Shown: positions 1-10,700 of the stretch, piece by piece
Numbering within the stretch: position 1 is the stretch's first letter
Layout: every line of letters starts with the position of its first letter
NCBI RefSeq assembly: GCF_000279145.1
Contig: NC_018178.1
Coordinates: 1,240,001 to 1,304,000, forward strand
Length of the DNA stretch: 64,000 nt
DNA from: Melioribacter roseus P3M-2
GTDB lineage: Bacteria > Bacteroidota > Ignavibacteria > Ignavibacteriales > Melioribacteraceae
Reading direction: 5' to 3'
Position numbers and translations under genes: made by a program
Notes under the pieces: generated by a model
What the model saw: the letters and a program-made list of their open reading frames with translations, nothing else
Databases searched by the model: none
What the model was told of the DNA's origin: nothing

Positions 1-875
1 AAATACACTAACATAATATTATTGCCCGTAATTTTATTCTTTTTATGGTCTTGCGGACAGGAAGAAAACATAAAAGAGATAGATATTTACGAGAACGACA
101 ATAAATTGACTAATGAAGATACAACCGACAATGCAAAACTATATGTCGCCATATCGACAATGATTTCGCCCATCGAGACATTCAATCTGTATAAGGACTT
201 GATTGATTATATATCTGAAAAAATGGATGTCCCGATAATTTTCAAGCAAAGAAAAACATATGGCGAAGTTAATTTTCTTCTGAAGGAGAAAAAGCTCGAT
301 TTTGCTTTTATCTGTACAGGCGCTTATGTTAATGAAAAAAACGAGTTACCCGTTGAACTGCTTGTTGTGCCTGTGGTTAACGGAAGAGCGCTTTATAATG
401 CATATATAATAGTTAATAAACAGAGCGATATTAATTCTTTCGAAGAACTAAAAGGAAAATCGTTTGCTTTTACCGATCCGCTTTCGAATTCCGGGTATGC
501 CTATGTAGTTAATTTATTGAAAAGAAAAAAACAAATCCCGATAAATTTTTCAATAAAACCATCTACACAAATGCGCATGATTACTCAATTCAAGCGGTTG
601 CCAGAAATTTCGTGGATGGAGCTACTATTGACGGACTGGTTTATGACTTTTTGGAAAAAACACAACCGGAAAAAGTGAAGAAAATAAAAATAATCAAAAA
701 ATCGGAAGACTATGGAATTCCGCCTTTTGTGGTGCGAAAAGATTTGGACCCAATAATAAAAAATAAATTAAAAGAAATTATGCTGAACCTTCACAATGAA
801 CCCAGAGGCAAAGAAATTTTAAAAAAGATTCATATAGACAAGTTTATAGAAGGCAATGATGAACTATATCAATGA
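1..875 (+). CDS. PhnD-like periplasmic binding lipoprotein, 5'-partial, with apparent 1-base frameshift
   Basis: Probable substrate- or signal-binding lipoprotein of the phosphate/phosphonate-binding (PhnD, PF12974) type. The frame is open from base 1 and starts in a hydrophobic signal peptide ending in a lipobox (LWSCGQ), so only the first codon or so lies outside the window. The frame breaks at a T5 run (546-550). Adding one T joins it to the frame ending at 875 and gives a continuous PhnD-like stretch (YTNAHDYSIQAVARNFVDGA, then TIDGLVYDFLE). The gene overlaps the histidine kinase start by 20 bases, so the two are probably translationally coupled. Known systems with a PhnD-type sensor next to a kinase are AioX-AioS and the sensor domain of TtrS, so I infer a sensory role and not transport; no permease or ATPase gene is adjacent. 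The ligand is unknown. Sequencing error is more likely than a true pseudogene, because both halves are well conserved. Confidence 0.75.
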
Positions 876-2382
876 TAATCAAATTAAGTTTAAGGTGCCG
901 TTGTTCTGGAAATTTTCGATAGCTATTATTCTTATAGTTATTGTTTTCGGTTCGGTAAACTCTATACTAATTTTTAATAACGTTCAAACTTCGCTTCAAA
1001 AGGAAACAGAAAAAAGGGGACTCTTCATTGCTAGGAGCATATCCAATCAGATAACGCCGGATCTCTTGTTCGAAGATTATGTTTCGATACAAAACACCAT
1101 CAATAATATAAAAAACACAGATTCTACGATTGCCTATATTCTCGTTCTCGACACGGAGAAAAAGCCGATTGTTCACACTTTTGAAAACCGGCTCTCCGGT
1201 AATCTGGCAGCAGCTAATTCCCTCGATGGCAATAAAATTTATAATACGCAGTTGCTTAAATTAAAAAACGATGAAAGCAGTTTGATTCTTGATATCGCCG
1301 TACCGGTGCTGAGCGGAGAGGTGGGAGAAGTGAGAGTAGGCCTTTATGAAAATTTTATTCAAAACGACGTTGAAGCGACGGTTATGGTCTTTTGGATTAT
1401 GGTTGCAATTTTTTTGGCTTTTGGTATTATTGGAGCCTTTGTTTTTGCCAATTTCATAACGAAACCTATTAAGTTAATTCAGAATGTGGCCGACAGAATC
1501 GATCTGGCGAACATTGGAATTAATCCTATTCCAATTATCAAAATCAGAGACAGGTTTCTTGGGAAAATAAAAATGTACTTTAGGGCAGAGGACGAAATAG
1601 ATATACTTGCGGATCGATTCAATCAGATGATTGTTAGGCTTGACAAAGCATACCGCGATTTGCAAAAAGCCAACGCCAATCTTATTCAATCGGAAAAACT
1701 TGCAACCGTAGGCACACTTACGGCCGGTATAGCTCATGAAATTAATAACCCTATTGCCGGACTTAAAAATTGTATTCGCAGGTTGATAAACGATCCGGAA
1801 AATATTGTCCAGAATAAAAAATATCTTGCTATGATGGATAATGCAGTGGAGAAAATCGAAAAAGTGGTGGGTAATTTACTTAATTTCTCCAGAAAACAAA
1901 ACGAAGACTTCGGTTACTTGTCAATTCATAAAGTCATTGAAAATTCATTGCTGTTCGTTGGGCATCGACTCGAAAAATTAAGAATTACAGTTACGAAAAA
2001 TATTCCCCAAAATCTCAAAAAAATTAAAGGCAATGAAAACCAACTTGAACAAGTTTTCTTGAATTTGTTTATTAACAGTATAGACTCAATTGAGGAAAAA
2101 TTAAAATACGAGCCCGAAAGCGAAAGAAGACTTTCAATTTCCGTGTATGAAGAAAATAATAATGTCGTAATCATGATTGAAGATACTGGCCGAGGCATTC
2201 CGAAAAAAATATTAAATAATATTTTCGACCCGTTTCTTACAACAAAAGAACCGGGCAGGGGCACTGGATTGGGGCTTTCGATTGTATATAATATTATTAA
2301 AGCGCATAACGGAAAAATAAGCTTTGAAAGCGTCGAAGGAAACGGAACGACGGTAAAAGTACAATTACCCAAAAATTTTTAA
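856..2382 (+). CDS. membrane-bound sensor histidine kinase
   Basis: Two-component sensor kinase, 508 residues. TM1 lies at about residues 19-40, followed by an extracytoplasmic region of about 135 residues, TM2 at about 176-200, a HAMP-like linker, a coiled segment, a HisKA domain with phospho-acceptor His294 in GIAHEINNP, and a C-terminal HATPase_c domain with N-box (NLFINSIDS), G1 (DTGRG) and G2 (GRGTGLGLS) motifs. It starts inside the 3' end of the PhnD-like gene and is followed after 70 bases by a sigma-54 response regulator on the same strand, so the three form a sensor-kinase-regulator unit. In AioXSR-type systems the periplasmic binding protein hands its signal to the kinase ectodomain; the same arrangement is inferred here. 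All catalytic motifs look intact. The ligand is not predictable from sequence. Confidence 0.9.
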   Translation: MMNYINDNQIKFKVPLFWKFSIAIILIVIVFGSVNSILIFNNVQTSLQKETEKRGLFIARSISNQITPDLLFEDYVSIQNTINNIKNTDSTIAYILVLDTEKKPIVHTFENRLSGNLAAANSLDGNKIYNTQLLKLKNDESSLILDIAVPVLSGEVGEVRVGLYENFIQNDVEATVMVFWIMVAIFLAFGIIGAFVFANFITKPIKLIQNVADRIDLANIGINPIPIIKIRDRFLGKIKMYFRAEDEIDILADRFNQMIVRLDKAYRDLQKANANLIQSEKLATVGTLTAGIAHEINNPIAGLKNCIRRLINDPENIVQNKKYLAMMDNAVEKIEKVVGNLLNFSRKQNEDFGYLSIHKVIENSLLFVGHRLEKLRITVTKNIPQNLKKIKGNENQLEQVFLNLFINSIDSIEEKLKYEPESERRLSISVYEENNNVVIMIEDTGRGIPKKILNNIFDPFLTTKEPGRGTGLGLSIVYNIIKAHNGKISFESVEGNGTTVKVQLPKNF

Positions 2383-2452
2383 AATGACTCCCTGAAAGTC
2401 TTGGGGTTTATAAATAATCTATTTTACAGAATTATAATCAAAGAAAGACTCA

Positions 2453-3802
2453 ATGAATAAATTAGATATCTGCATTATTGAAGACGAAGAAATATTAAGG
2501 ATATCCTTAAAAGACGATCTAAAGGATGCCGGATATTCGGTTGATGATTTTGAAAATCCGCTGCAGGCTCTTGATGTTGTCAAAAAAAAGACATACGACG
2601 TAATAATTTCAGATATTAGATTGCCCGTATTAAGCGGACTTGAACTGCTGCCGAAGTTAAGAGAACTGAGTCCGAACTCGTTTGTTATTATTATGACGGC
2701 ATACGGCAGCGTTGAAACTGCGGTAGAAGCGATGAAAAAGGGAGCCTATGATTATATTACAAAACCCTTCGACAAAGAGGAAATGCTGTTATTATTGAAT
2801 CGCGTTAAAGAATTAAAATCGCTTCGAATTGAAAACAAAGAATACCAAAATTATTTTGAGGACAAATATAATTTCGATGCTTTTATAGGCGAGAGCGATT
2901 ATGTAAAAGAACTTAAAGAGACATTAAAAATTATTTCCGAAACCAACTCAACAGTGTTAATTATCGGCGAAACTGGTACGGGCAAAGAATTAATCGCCAA
3001 TTTAATCCATTACAATTCCCCCAGAAAAAACAAACCGCTTATAAAAGTTAGTTGCGGAATTCTTTCTAAAGAAGTAATAGAAAGCGAACTCTTCGGACAC
3101 GAAAAAGGAGCGTTCACCGGCGCGGATAAATTACGTCTCGGCAGATTCGAAAAAGCCGATCAAGGCACTATTTACCTCGACGATATTGACGACGTTCCGC
3201 TCGACATTCAGGTGAAATTGTTGCGCGTTTTACAGGAACAGGAAATTGAAAGGGTCGGCAGCAGCGAACCGATTAAGATCGATGTGCGGGTTATTGCTTC
3301 TACAAAAGCCGATCTTAATGAATTGTCTAAATCCGGAAAATTTCGGGAGGATTTGTATTACAGATTAAACATTCTCCCCGTATACTTAAAACCGTTGCGC
3401 GAAAGGAAGGAAGATATTGTTCCGCTTTTTAATCATTTCCTACATCAGTATTCCAACGGCAAACAATATGAAGTTGATGAAGCCGTCTATCGAATATTAG
3501 AGAATTATAATTGGCCGGGCAATGTAAGAGAATTAAAAAACATTGCCGAAAGATTATCGATTCTGTGCCGGGATTGCAAGATTACAGCGGCAAAGCTGCC
3601 CCGGGAATTATCCTTCCCTTCCGGGGATATATATTTAGACTCTGACAAAAATAAACCCTTTACTGAAATTGTGGAGGAATTGGAAATTAAATTGATAAAA
3701 AATGCTCTCGTGAGCGCCGGCTATAACAAAGCAAAAGCAGCCGAGTTGTTAAACCTGCCGCCTTCTACATTAAAAAGTAAAATAGAAAAATACGGTTTAT
3801 AA
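2453..3802 (+). CDS. sigma-54-dependent response regulator (NtrC family)
   Basis: 449 residues with the full NtrC layout. The receiver domain has phospho-acceptor Asp54 (IISDIRLP) and the acidic pair E10/D11. The AAA+ domain has Walker A GETGTGKE, the sigma-54 contact loop GAFTGA and a Walker B-like IYLDDIDD. The C-terminal Fis-type helix-turn-helix is in the [12 protein letters not shown] region. Such proteins bind upstream enhancers and open sigma-54 promoters. The adjacent kinase is the obvious partner. The likely target is the operon starting at the outer-membrane barrel gene (4559), since a long perfect-looking dyad (4217-4253) and a sigma-54-like element (4354-4369) lie in between. rpoN itself ends at the far edge of this window. 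Function as an activator is secure; the target assignment is inference. Confidence 0.93.
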   Translation: MNKLDICIIEDEEILRISLKDDLKDAGYSVDDFENPLQALDVVKKKTYDVIISDIRLPVLSGLELLPKLRELSPNSFVIIMTAYGSVETAVEAMKKGAYDYITKPFDKEEMLLLLNRVKELKSLRIENKEYQNYFEDKYNFDAFIGESDYVKELKETLKIISETNSTVLIIGETGTGKELIANLIHYNSPRKNKPLIKVSCGILSKEVIESELFGHEKGAFTGADKLRLGRFEKADQGTIYLDDIDDVPLDIQVKLLRVLQEQEIERVGSSEPIKIDVRVIASTKADLNELSKSGKFREDLYYRLNILPVYLKPLRERKEDIVPLFNHFLHQYSNGKQYEVDEAVYRILENYNWPGNVRELKNIAERLSILCRDCKITAAKLPRELSFPSGDIYLDSDKNKPFTEIVEELEIKLIKNALVSAGYNKAKAAELLNLPPSTLKSKIEKYGL

Positions 3803-4198
3803 CTATGCGCCCCCGCCGTGCGCCGGCAGTTCGTTTATTGTTATTACTTGAAAGCGATTCCCATGCTTAATTGTTATCTCTTTTGCTTTTGAATATCCAG
3901 AGCTATTTTTCACGACAATCTTATAATGTCCGGGCTTAATTTTTATTTGTGTTGGTCGGTCATAAACCTCGCCAGAATTTATAACCGTTTGTCCGTTTTC
4001 GTCAAGTATTGAAAAGGGCGAATAGACTTTTCTAAAAACGCCGTCGTCATAAACAAATCTATACTGGGTTACAACTTCGATTATTACAATGTTTTGGGCT
4101 TCATGAGCAGATCCGCGAGCAATGTACGACAATCCTAAAAGTATTAACGCCGCAAGTAAAGTTTTCCTATATATAATCCTTCCTCCGAGTTTTAACAC
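3803..4198 (-). CDS. small exported protein of unknown function
   Basis: 131 residues. A basic N-terminus and a hydrophobic stretch (LLAALILLGLSYIARGSA) look like a signal peptide, followed by a mature domain of about 100 residues rich in beta strand. It contains a segment resembling PEGA-type surface-domain repeats (PTQIKIKPGHYKIVVKNS), and ends in a Gly/Ala/His-rich tail. The stop codon directly abuts the stop of the response regulator, so the genes converge without a spacer. The start at 4198 gives a sensible signal peptide. I do not recognise a family; a periplasmic or surface beta-sandwich protein is the most I can say. Confidence 0.55.
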   Translation of the reverse strand: MLKLGGRIIYRKTLLAALILLGLSYIARGSAHEAQNIVIIEVVTQYRFVYDDGVFRKVYSPFSILDENGQTVINSGEVYDRPTQIKIKPGHYKIVVKNSSGYSKAKEITIKHGNRFQVITINELPAHGGGA

Positions 4199-4216
4199 GA
4201 AAATAGTTTGGGAATA

Positions 4217-4253
4217 TTAACAGAATGTTATTATACCGTTAAGATTCTGTTAA
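4217..4253. promoter_or_regulatory. long inverted repeat, candidate activator binding site
   Basis: The arms TTAACAGAATGTTA (4217-4230) and TAAGATTCTGTTAA (4240-4253) are inverted repeats of 14 bases with one mismatch, separated by 9 bases. The centre is about 120 bases upstream of the candidate -24 element, a usual distance for an NtrC-family enhancer. There is no T tract, so a terminator is unlikely. I infer that the neighbouring response regulator binds here. Confidence 0.5.
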
Positions 4254-4353
4254 ATAGTCGAAAACTCGTCGTCGATGACGAAAAATCGGCTGAAGGCAGA
4301 CTTGCGTCTTATAAAAAATTCGTTTTTCGATATAAAATAGAAGCTCGGTAATA

Positions 4354-4369
4354 TGGCATGCAAGTTGAG
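4354..4369 (+). promoter_or_regulatory. sigma-54-like promoter element
   Basis: TGGCATGCAAGTTGAG matches the -24/-12 consensus TGGCAC-N5-TTGC with correct GG-to-G spacing, but has GA where GC is expected at -12. It lies 190 bases before the barrel gene, which would give a leader of about 175 bases. The mismatch keeps confidence moderate. Confidence 0.4.
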
Positions 4370-4558
4370 TTAATATAGAAAAATTTACAGGAGTTAATAT
4401 GCCGGCTAATTCCGGCTTAACGGAAGTTTTAATCGTTTTGTTCGGAGCCAAACGTATTCCTGAGCTATCCCAAAGTATTGGCAGCGGAATACGTGAATTC
4501 AAGAAGGAAATAAATCGGCGGAAGATTTAACTAAATAATACTTCTAAAGGAGAGAAAA

Positions 4559-5653
4559 ATGAAAAAGATTCTTTTAAGCGTTGCGCTCATTGTGTTATCA
4601 ACAAACAACATTTTTTCACAGGAGGTCGTGAATAAAGGGCGTATCTCCGGTTATATGTTCGGAGATTATTATTATAACCTTTCAAGGGACGCTGATATTA
4701 AGGGTTTGTCAAACGTTGCCAACGGCGGCGAAAAAGACATGAATGGAATTCAATTACGTCGTATTTATTTTACCTACGATTATGATATCTCGGAAACATT
4801 TACTACTCGTTTTCGCTTGGAAGCCGATCAGTCTGCGTTGACAAGCAACGGTAAATTCGGCGTATTTGTTAAAGATGCTTATCTCAGATGGAAGGATATC
4901 TTTGAAGGGAGTGATTTAATTATTGGTATTCAGCCAACCCCAGCCTGGGAAATTACGGAAACATTCTGGGGAAGATTTCTGGAAAAAACTATCATGGATT
5001 TAAGAGGAATCGTTTCTTCACGCGATCTTGCAATTGCTTTAAAAGGTAAATTAGACGGTTATGGAATCTTTAAATACTGGTTAATGTTTGGAAATGGTAG
5101 CGGAAACTCACCTGAGAAAGACAAATACAAAAGATTTTATGCACACATTCAGTATTCGCCAATTAAACAATTTACTGCTACTCTTTATGCTGACTTAAAA
5201 GCTCGTCCGGATATTAACGATCCTGCAAGTACATCAAATCCACCGGCAACCATTGCAAATAACGACTTAACATACTCTCTGTTCCTTGGTTATAAAGAAA
5301 AAGATGCATATTCGTTCGGTGTTGAAGGCTTCTTAAACTCAAGACAAAATGGAATGGTAAATGGAACAGATGTAAAAGATAAAAACGGGATGGGAATCTC
5401 AGCATTTGCATCATACAACATCTCAAAAGAATTAGCAGTTGTTGGAAGATATGATTATTTCGATCCCAATACAGATTCAAGCGTTAAAGGAGATTCAAGA
5501 AATTGGTTCATTTTCAGCTTGAATTATAAGCCGGATGAAAAAGTTACAATCAGCCCGAATGTTATTATTGAAACTTATGAATCAATTCCGAACGGAAGAA
5601 GCATTGACGCATCAATTACACCAAGAATAACATTCTTCTATTCATTCTTATAA
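4559..5653 (+). CDS. outer-membrane beta-barrel (porin-like) protein
   Basis: 364 residues with a clear Sec signal peptide (KKILLSVALIVLSTNNIFS) and a mature part built of alternating, aromatic-rich strands ending in phenylalanine and leucine (ITFFYSFL), as expected for an outer-membrane barrel of the phosphate-selective porin/DUF3138-like type. It has a strong ribosome-binding site (AAAGGAGAG) seven bases before the ATG. It stands at the head of the molybdenum oxidoreductase operon, 55 bases before the Fe-S subunit gene, so it probably lets the oxyanion substrate or product of that enzyme cross the outer membrane. The exact porin family is not certain. Confidence 0.7.
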   Translation: MKKILLSVALIVLSTNNIFSQEVVNKGRISGYMFGDYYYNLSRDADIKGLSNVANGGEKDMNGIQLRRIYFTYDYDISETFTTRFRLEADQSALTSNGKFGVFVKDAYLRWKDIFEGSDLIIGIQPTPAWEITETFWGRFLEKTIMDLRGIVSSRDLAIALKGKLDGYGIFKYWLMFGNGSGNSPEKDKYKRFYAHIQYSPIKQFTATLYADLKARPDINDPASTSNPPATIANNDLTYSLFLGYKEKDAYSFGVEGFLNSRQNGMVNGTDVKDKNGMGISAFASYNISKELAVVGRYDYFDPNTDSSVKGDSRNWFIFSLNYKPDEKVTISPNVIIETYESIPNGRSIDASITPRITFFYSFL

Positions 5654-5708
5654 AAATTTCAGCGCAGACTATTTGTAAGTGCGAAGAAAATAAACGGAGA
5701 TAAAAATA

Positions 5709-6616
5709 ATGACGGAAGAAAAAAACAAGAAGGTTTATTAAGCAAAGAGATTTCCCGTAAGGATTTCTTGCGAACAGCCGGAGTTGTTGGCGGTGGTGTT
5801 GCGGCTTCGGTTGCTGCTGTAACGGCTTCCCGCTTAAGCCCTCCGCCGGAAGTTCCAACCGGCAAAGAAACTATTCGTGATATACCCGAATTCAAAACAG
5901 TTGAGATAAACGAAAAATCAGATATACTAATCAGAATGCAGGCGGAACTCAAAAAAGCTCTCGCTAAGCCTGTCGAAGAAAGAAGATGGATGATGGTTAT
6001 AGACACACGCAAATGTGTCGGTTGCCACGCTTGTACAGTTGCCTGTATTGCAGAAAACAAATTGCCTCCGGGCGTCGTTTATCGTCCTGTGGTTCAGGAA
6101 GAAATTGGCGAATATCCCAATACACAATTAAGATTTTTCCCTCGACCTTGTATGCAGTGCGAAGAACCATCCTGCGTTGCTGTTTGCCCTGTTAACGCAA
6201 CCTGGAAAAGACCCGATGGTATTACGCAGATTGATTATGACAAATGTATAGGATGCCGATATTGTATTTCAGCTTGTCCTTATGGCGCAAGAACAAGTGA
6301 TTTCGGAGAATACTATACAGAAGATACGCCCGAACTTCAACCTTATGAATTGCTGTCAAGCAATGAGTATGGAAAAAGCTGGAATCGCGAAGGTCATAAT
6401 TCTCCGATAGGCAATGCACGCAAATGCCACTTCTGTTTGCACAGATTGAATGAGGGAGAGCTTCCAATGTGCGTATCAACCTGCGTTGGTCGAGCAAATT
6501 ACTTCGGTGATGCGAATGACCCGGATTCTTTAGTTGCTGAAATGGCCAGGCAACACAATCAAGTTAAGTTGCTCGAAGAAAAAGGTACTAAACCATCAGT
6601 TATTTATTTGATTTGA
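5709..6616 (+). CDS. four-cluster ferredoxin subunit of molybdenum oxidoreductase (TtrB-like), apparent 1-base frameshift near start
   Basis: Electron-transfer subunit of a DMSO-reductase-family complex. Four ferredoxin-type cysteine motifs are visible: [37 protein letters not shown], and [16 protein letters not shown] followed by STC. The N-terminus carries a twin-arginine-like export signal ([10 protein letters not shown], then a Gly/Ala/Val-rich stretch). That signal is in frame with the ferredoxin domain but not with the only good start, the ATG at 5709, which is preceded by GGAG. Adding one A to the A7 run at 5719-5725 joins them ([20 protein letters not shown]). I therefore take 5709 as start and treat the frameshift as a probable sequencing error. 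Next comes the NrfD-like subunit after 8 bases. Gene order B-C-A is that of ttrBCA. Confidence 0.85.
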
Positions 6617-6624
6617 GGTGCATT

Positions 6625-7782
6625 ATGTTAGAAAGAACTTATAAAAATTTATCCAAAATTTGGATGGTTGTTTTTTCAATCGGTCTTGTTGCCCTTATTA
6701 TGAAGTTCATAACGGGTGAAAGATTGGCCGGCTATGGAAGCTATGTCCCGTGGGGTTTGTGGGTTGCACTTTATTTTCATTTTGTTGGAATTGCCGGTGG
6801 CGTCTTTGCACTGGGAACCCTGGGTTATATTTTTAATTTAACAGGATTCAGAGAAAACTTCAGAGTTGTAATTATTGTTTCCGTTGCATCTGTAATCACA
6901 GGTTTGTTTGCTATTTGGTTAGATCTCGGACAGCCTTTCAGATTTACAAGAATACTTTATGCTCCAAACTTCGGTTCAATGATGGCGTTTAATGCGTGGA
7001 TGTACACTTTCTTTATTATTACTGCCGGAGTGATTTTCTATCTGACTTTGAATAAAGCAAAACAAACAGATTTTCACGATAAGAAAAGATGGGTTCTTCC
7101 TTTAATGTCATTGGGATTTTTGTTTTCGATTGCGTTCCCAAGTCAAAGTGGAGCTTTCTTTGGCGTTGTGGATGCAAAACCATTCTGGAGTTCTCCATTG
7201 CTGCCAATTTTATTTTTGGTTTCTGCAATCACATCCGGCGGCGCTGTGTTGCTGCTCGTTTACACATTTTTACATTATGAAGAATTCGATTTAACACATC
7301 AACCATTCAAGATGCTCAGATACACAATAATTGGTGGAATTATTTTTTACTTTGTAGCAGAATTTGCAGAATACAGTTTGGTGTTCTGGTCGCCTAATTC
7401 ACACATTCGGGAAGCTGTTGAACTTATTCTGTTTGGTCCTTTCTGGTGGGTTTTCTGGTTTGTTCACTTAGGTGGAGCATTAGTAGCGCTTTATCTTTTA
7501 TTAAAGGGTAAAACATATCAGACGGTTGGAACCGGAGCTTTTATTGTTGCTGTAACTTTTGTTTCTGCAAGATTAAATATTCTAATTCCGGGACAAGCCG
7601 TAGCAGAACTTAAAGGATTAAAAGAGGCTTTCTATCACGAAAGATTAAGGTTCGATTACTCGGCAACATTGAATGAATACCTTATTGCTCTGTTCATCGG
7701 CGCATTTGGAGTTGCTTTGGTTTATTTCGGTATTAAGTTTCTTTCACAGTTTACTAAAAAGAAATTAGGAACAGAATTATGA
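6625..7782 (+). CDS. NrfD/TtrC-like polytopic membrane subunit
   Basis: About 385 residues, highly hydrophobic, with eight to ten predicted membrane helices: NrfD/PsrC/TtrC-family quinol-oxidising anchor of a molybdenum oxidoreductase complex. The family transfers electrons from menaquinol to the ferredoxin subunit. I choose the ATG at 6625 because GAGGTG lies at the right distance upstream. A longer frame from a TTG at 6613 would overlap the ribosome-binding site and is unlikely. It lies between the Fe-S subunit and the catalytic subunit, and its stop overlaps the next start (ATGA), so the three are translationally coupled. Confidence 0.9.
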   Translation: MLERTYKNLSKIWMVVFSIGLVALIMKFITGERLAGYGSYVPWGLWVALYFHFVGIAGGVFALGTLGYIFNLTGFRENFRVVIIVSVASVITGLFAIWLDLGQPFRFTRILYAPNFGSMMAFNAWMYTFFIITAGVIFYLTLNKAKQTDFHDKKRWVLPLMSLGFLFSIAFPSQSGAFFGVVDAKPFWSSPLLPILFLVSAITSGGAVLLLVYTFLHYEEFDLTHQPFKMLRYTIIGGIIFYFVAEFAEYSLVFWSPNSHIREAVELILFGPFWWVFWFVHLGGALVALYLLLKGKTYQTVGTGAFIVAVTFVSARLNILIPGQAVAELKGLKEAFYHERLRFDYSATLNEYLIALFIGAFGVALVYFGIKFLSQFTKKKLGTEL

Positions 7783-10700
7783 AACAGGAATTAATAGACA
7801 AATCAAGAAGAAGTTTTTTAGCAAAGGGAGCTTTGCTTGGCGGCGGTGCTCTCGCATCAATCTTTGGTGGCGAAAAAGCTTCCGCTCAAACTCAGCAAAT
7901 GATTATTAAAAGTAAAAGACCTGATGTTGATTATCCATTCAGCAATCCAGAAAATATTATTTACTCTGTCTGCTTGAATTGTAACACCGGTTGCGGAATA
8001 AAAGCCAAAATTCAGGATGGAGTACTAGCAAAGATCGATGGCAATCCGTACAATCCGTGGACAATGGTACCGCATCTGCCAATGAAAACCGACATTGATG
8101 AAGCTGCAAGAATTGACGGCGCGCTTTGTCCTAAAGGTCAAGCCGGTGTTCAAATTGCTTACGATCCATATAGGATTAGAAAAGTATTAAAACGAGCAGG
8201 CAAAAGAGGTGAAAACAAATGGATTACAATTCCATTTGAGCAAGCCATTCAGGAAATAGTTGAAGGTGGAAAATTATTTGCGAATGTTCCCGGAGAAGAA
8301 AACCGCGTAGTTGAAGGATTGAAAGATATTATGGCTTTGCGAGATGCCGATGTTGCAAAAGCAATGGCAGAAGATATTCAAGCTATTTGGGATGAAAAAG
8401 ATAAAGCAAAGAAACAAGAACTTATTAAAGCTTTCAAAGAAAAACATAAGGATAATCTTGATAAACTAATTGACCCCGATCATCCTGATTTGGGACCAAA
8501 AAATAATCAATTCGTTATGGCTTTTGGTAGATTGAAAAACGGAAGAAAAGACTTCTTCTCTCGTTTTCAATCCGCTTTCGGGACAACAAACTTACACGGA
8601 CATACAACTGTTTGTCAGGGCTCATTATACTTTACCTGCAAAGCAATCAGCGAACAATATCAAGGCGGAAAATTCACTGGCGGTCAAAAATTTTACTGGC
8701 AGGCAGATCTTGAACACGCGAAGTATGTTTTGTTTGTCGGTGCTAACCTATTTGAGGCTAATTACGGACCAACAAACAGAACAGTTCGTTTAACTGAAAA
8801 CCTTGCAAAGGGTTATACAAAAATTGCAGTTGCAGATCCACGATTTTCCAAACTAGCAAGTAAAGCTCACAAATGGCTTCCGATAAAACCCGGAACAGAC
8901 TCAGCACTTGCGCTTGCAATGATTCAGTGGATTATAAATAACAATCGTTATGACGAAAAGTTTTTACGCAATGCAAACAAAGCAGCTGCAAAAGAAACCA
9001 ATGAAACAAGCTGGACAAACGCAACCTGGTTAGTTGAAATAAAAGACGGTGAGCCCGGAAAATTAATTCGCGCAGCAGATTTTGGTTTGAAGTCAGCTGA
9101 TAAAAGAAAGATGGAAGACCCGAAAGACAAGACTAAAGAAATTGAATATGAAGAAAAGTTTATGGTGGTGATGGTCAATGGCAAACCAACCTGGGTTGAT
9201 CCTAATGATGAAAAAAATCCTGTTTATGGTGATTTGTTTGTTGACACTGAATTAACAAATAAAGAAGGAAAGAAAGTAAGAGTTAAATCCGGATTGCAAA
9301 TTCTAAAAGAATCTGCTGAAGAAAATTCAATTACAAAGTGGTGTGAAATTGCCGGAGTAACTGAAAAAGATGTTATTGAAGTTGCACGCGAACTTACAAG
9401 CTATGGCAAACAAGCTGCAGTTGATATTCATCGCGGTCCGGCACAACATACTAACGGCTTTTATAATGTTCTAAGCTGGATGTCAATCAATATGCTTCTC
9501 GGTAATTTCGATTGGGCCGGCGGATTGTCTAAAGCTACTACTTATAAATATGATGGTTCGAAAGGCGGTCTTTTTGATCTGAAAAAAACGAAAGGTAAAA
9601 TTCCTGCATTTGGTATCAGCTTAATTCGTCACGGTGTTGATTATGATAAAACAACAATCTTTGAAGGTTATCCTGCAAAACGAAACTGGTATCCGCTTTC
9701 ATCAGATATTTACGAAGAAATTATTCCAAGTATAGGTGATGCATATCCTTATCCTGTTAAAGCTTTGTTCTTTTATATGGGAGCGCCAACTTATGCACTT
9801 CCTGCTGGTCATACTAACATCGAAGTTCTTGCAGATGTGAACAAACTTCCTTTGTTCTTCTGCAGCGATATAATAATCGGCACAACATCAATGTATGCTG
9901 ATTATATTTTCCCAGATCTTTCTTATCTCGAAAGGTGGGAATTCCAAGGTTCGCATCCGAATATGCCTGCAAAAGTTGAAAATGTTCGTCAGCCGGTTAT
10001 TTCTCCTATTCCCGAAAAAGTAAAGGTATATGGCGAAGAAATTCCTTGCAGTCTTGAAGCATTGTTTATGGCTTTGAATGAAAAACTGGGATTAAAGGCA
10101 TTCGGTAAAAATGCTCTTGGCGATGGATTGGATTTAACTAAACCAGATGATTTTTATCTGAGAGCAATTGCAAATCTTGCTTATACCGAATCACCAGTGC
10201 CGGATGCCGATGAAAGAGAACTTGAAGTATTTTCAAAAGCTCGCAGACATCTTGATAAATCTGTTTTTGATGAACAGCGATGGAAAAAAGTTGTTGACGA
10301 GGAGAATTGGCGTAAAGTGGTTTATATTCTGAATAGAGGCGGTAGATTTGAGGAACACGATAAATCTTTCGATGGCGATAAACTTAAACATCGTTATGCG
10401 GCGTTACTTAATCTTTATCAGGAAAAAACAGCTACGAAAAAATATGCCGCAACCGGTAAGCACTATTATGGATATGCAAAGTATCTTCCAATAATGAACT
10501 ACGCTCATGAAAGTGTTGATAAAATCTCCGACGGTTACGATTTACACTTGATCACACACAGAACGGTTACTCAGACAAAATCTAGGACAATAGCCGCATA
10601 TTGGCTTTTGCCAATTATGCCTGAGAACGGAATCCTCATTAATCCTAAGGATGCTGCAAAACTTGGCATTAGTAAAGATGACAAAGTAAGAGTTATAAGC

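Larger units (their letters stand above)
4199..4558. other. regulatory intergenic region upstream of the molybdoenzyme operon
   Basis: 360 bases without a convincing gene. It holds a long inverted repeat (4217-4253), a sigma-54-like promoter element (4354-4369), a small hairpin (GCCGG-CTAATT-CCGGC, near 4400-4416) in the presumed leader, and a strong ribosome-binding site (AAAGGAGAG) just before the barrel gene. A reverse-strand reading frame here has no family resemblance and is left out. Confidence 0.6.

Noticed and set aside
1-875. Phosphonate ABC transporter operon
   Set aside because: Only the binding-protein-like gene is present; the next genes are a kinase and a response regulator, not a permease and an ATPase.
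4239-4502. Reverse-strand frame in the region upstream of the barrel gene
   Set aside because: No ribosome-binding site, no family resemblance, and overlaps the likely regulatory elements.
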